A DNA stretch of 5,859 bases, from positions 1 through 5,859 of the forward strand of contig JAHFRO010000096.1 in NCBI GenBank assembly GCA_023266245.1, given 5' to 3'. The translations under genes and the position numbers were made by a program. Source of the stretch: Betaproteobacteria bacterium (GTDB lineage: Bacteria > Pseudomonadota > Gammaproteobacteria > Burkholderiales > SG8-41). The notes beneath the pieces are model-generated. The model was given only the letters and a program-made list of their open reading frames with translations, did no database searches and was not told where the DNA came from. Below are positions 5,700 through 5,859 of this stretch, one piece after another (position 1 is the first letter of the stretch; every line of letters begins with the position of its first letter).

Positions 5700-5859
5700 A
5701 TGTCGTCCGGCGGTCCCTGGATCGAGCATTTCCCGGGCAACTTCGTGTGGTCGAACGCGGCCCTCGTCACCAAGGGCATGGCGCCCTATGGCGCGGTCGC
5801 GCTCGGCGAGATTGACCAGGTGTGCGAACGGCTCAGGCCGCGCCAGGGCGAACCCGATG
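5700..5859 (+). CDS. 5' end of a gene cut by the window edge, tentative alpha/beta-hydrolase-type protein
   Basis: An open frame of 53 codons runs from ATG 5700 to the right edge with no stop. A strong Shine-Dalgarno sequence five bases upstream and typical GC-rich codon use support it as real. The visible N-terminus reads MSSGGPWIEHFPGNF, followed by VWSNAALVTKGMAPYGAV and a GEIDQVCERL helix. It has no signal peptide, so a cytosolic protein is likely. The pattern of aromatic and proline residues followed by APYGAVALGEID recalls the N-terminal cap of alpha/beta hydrolases related to 2,6-dihydroxypseudooxynicotine hydrolase, but this is from memory and weak. No catalytic motif falls within the window, so the product should be treated as unassigned until the rest is seen. 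Confidence 0.7.
   Translation, partial: MSSGGPWIEHFPGNFVWSNAALVTKGMAPYGAVALGEIDQVCERLRPRQGEPD

Overview
The window is GC-rich and tightly packed, and every gene I can support lies on the + strand. The gene families, the short gene spacing and the codon bias toward G/C at third positions suggest a proteobacterium, most likely a betaproteobacterium (Burkholderiales or Nitrosomonadales type). This taxonomic call is inference from the look of the proteins; no rRNA or other marker is present. There is no tRNA, rRNA, CRISPR array, insertion sequence or integrase. No gene-free stretch exceeds about 120 bases.

Layout: (1) 1-116 is a leader made almost wholly of degenerate 7-bp repeats and ending in a possible extended -10 element. 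(2) 117-1916 encodes a complete MsbA-type half-size ABC exporter. (3) 1922-2416 encodes a stand-alone CinA C-terminal domain protein (PncC-like amidohydrolase). (4) 2448-3743 encodes an exported trypsin-like serine protease with an intact His/Asp/Ser triad and an unrecognised four-cysteine C-terminal region. (5) 3731-4687, overlapping the protease by 13 bases, encodes a membrane protein with an N-terminal FHA domain, about five membrane helices and a probable periplasmic tail. (6) 4763-5617 encodes a FAM173/aKMT-like class I methyltransferase that carries an apparent signal peptide. (7) 5700-5859 is the 5' end of another gene, tentatively an alpha/beta-hydrolase-type protein, cut by the window edge.

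The first four complete genes could be one transcript, with gaps of 5 and 31 bases and then an overlap. Only the protease/FHA pair has enough coupling to argue for joint function: a cytosolic FHA module anchored in the inner membrane next to a periplasmic protease is a plausible cross-membrane module, but this is a hypothesis. The exporter and CinA-like gene look like ordinary housekeeping or accessory genes that happen to be adjacent.

The most distinctive non-coding feature is a family of short degenerate tandem repeats (period 7, sometimes 8, cores GTCCC, GTCAC, CTCAC, TTCAC or the complement GTGA). They occupy every gene junction except the protease/FHA overlap. At two junctions they run into coding sequence and supply stop codons, C-terminal residues and alternative start codons.
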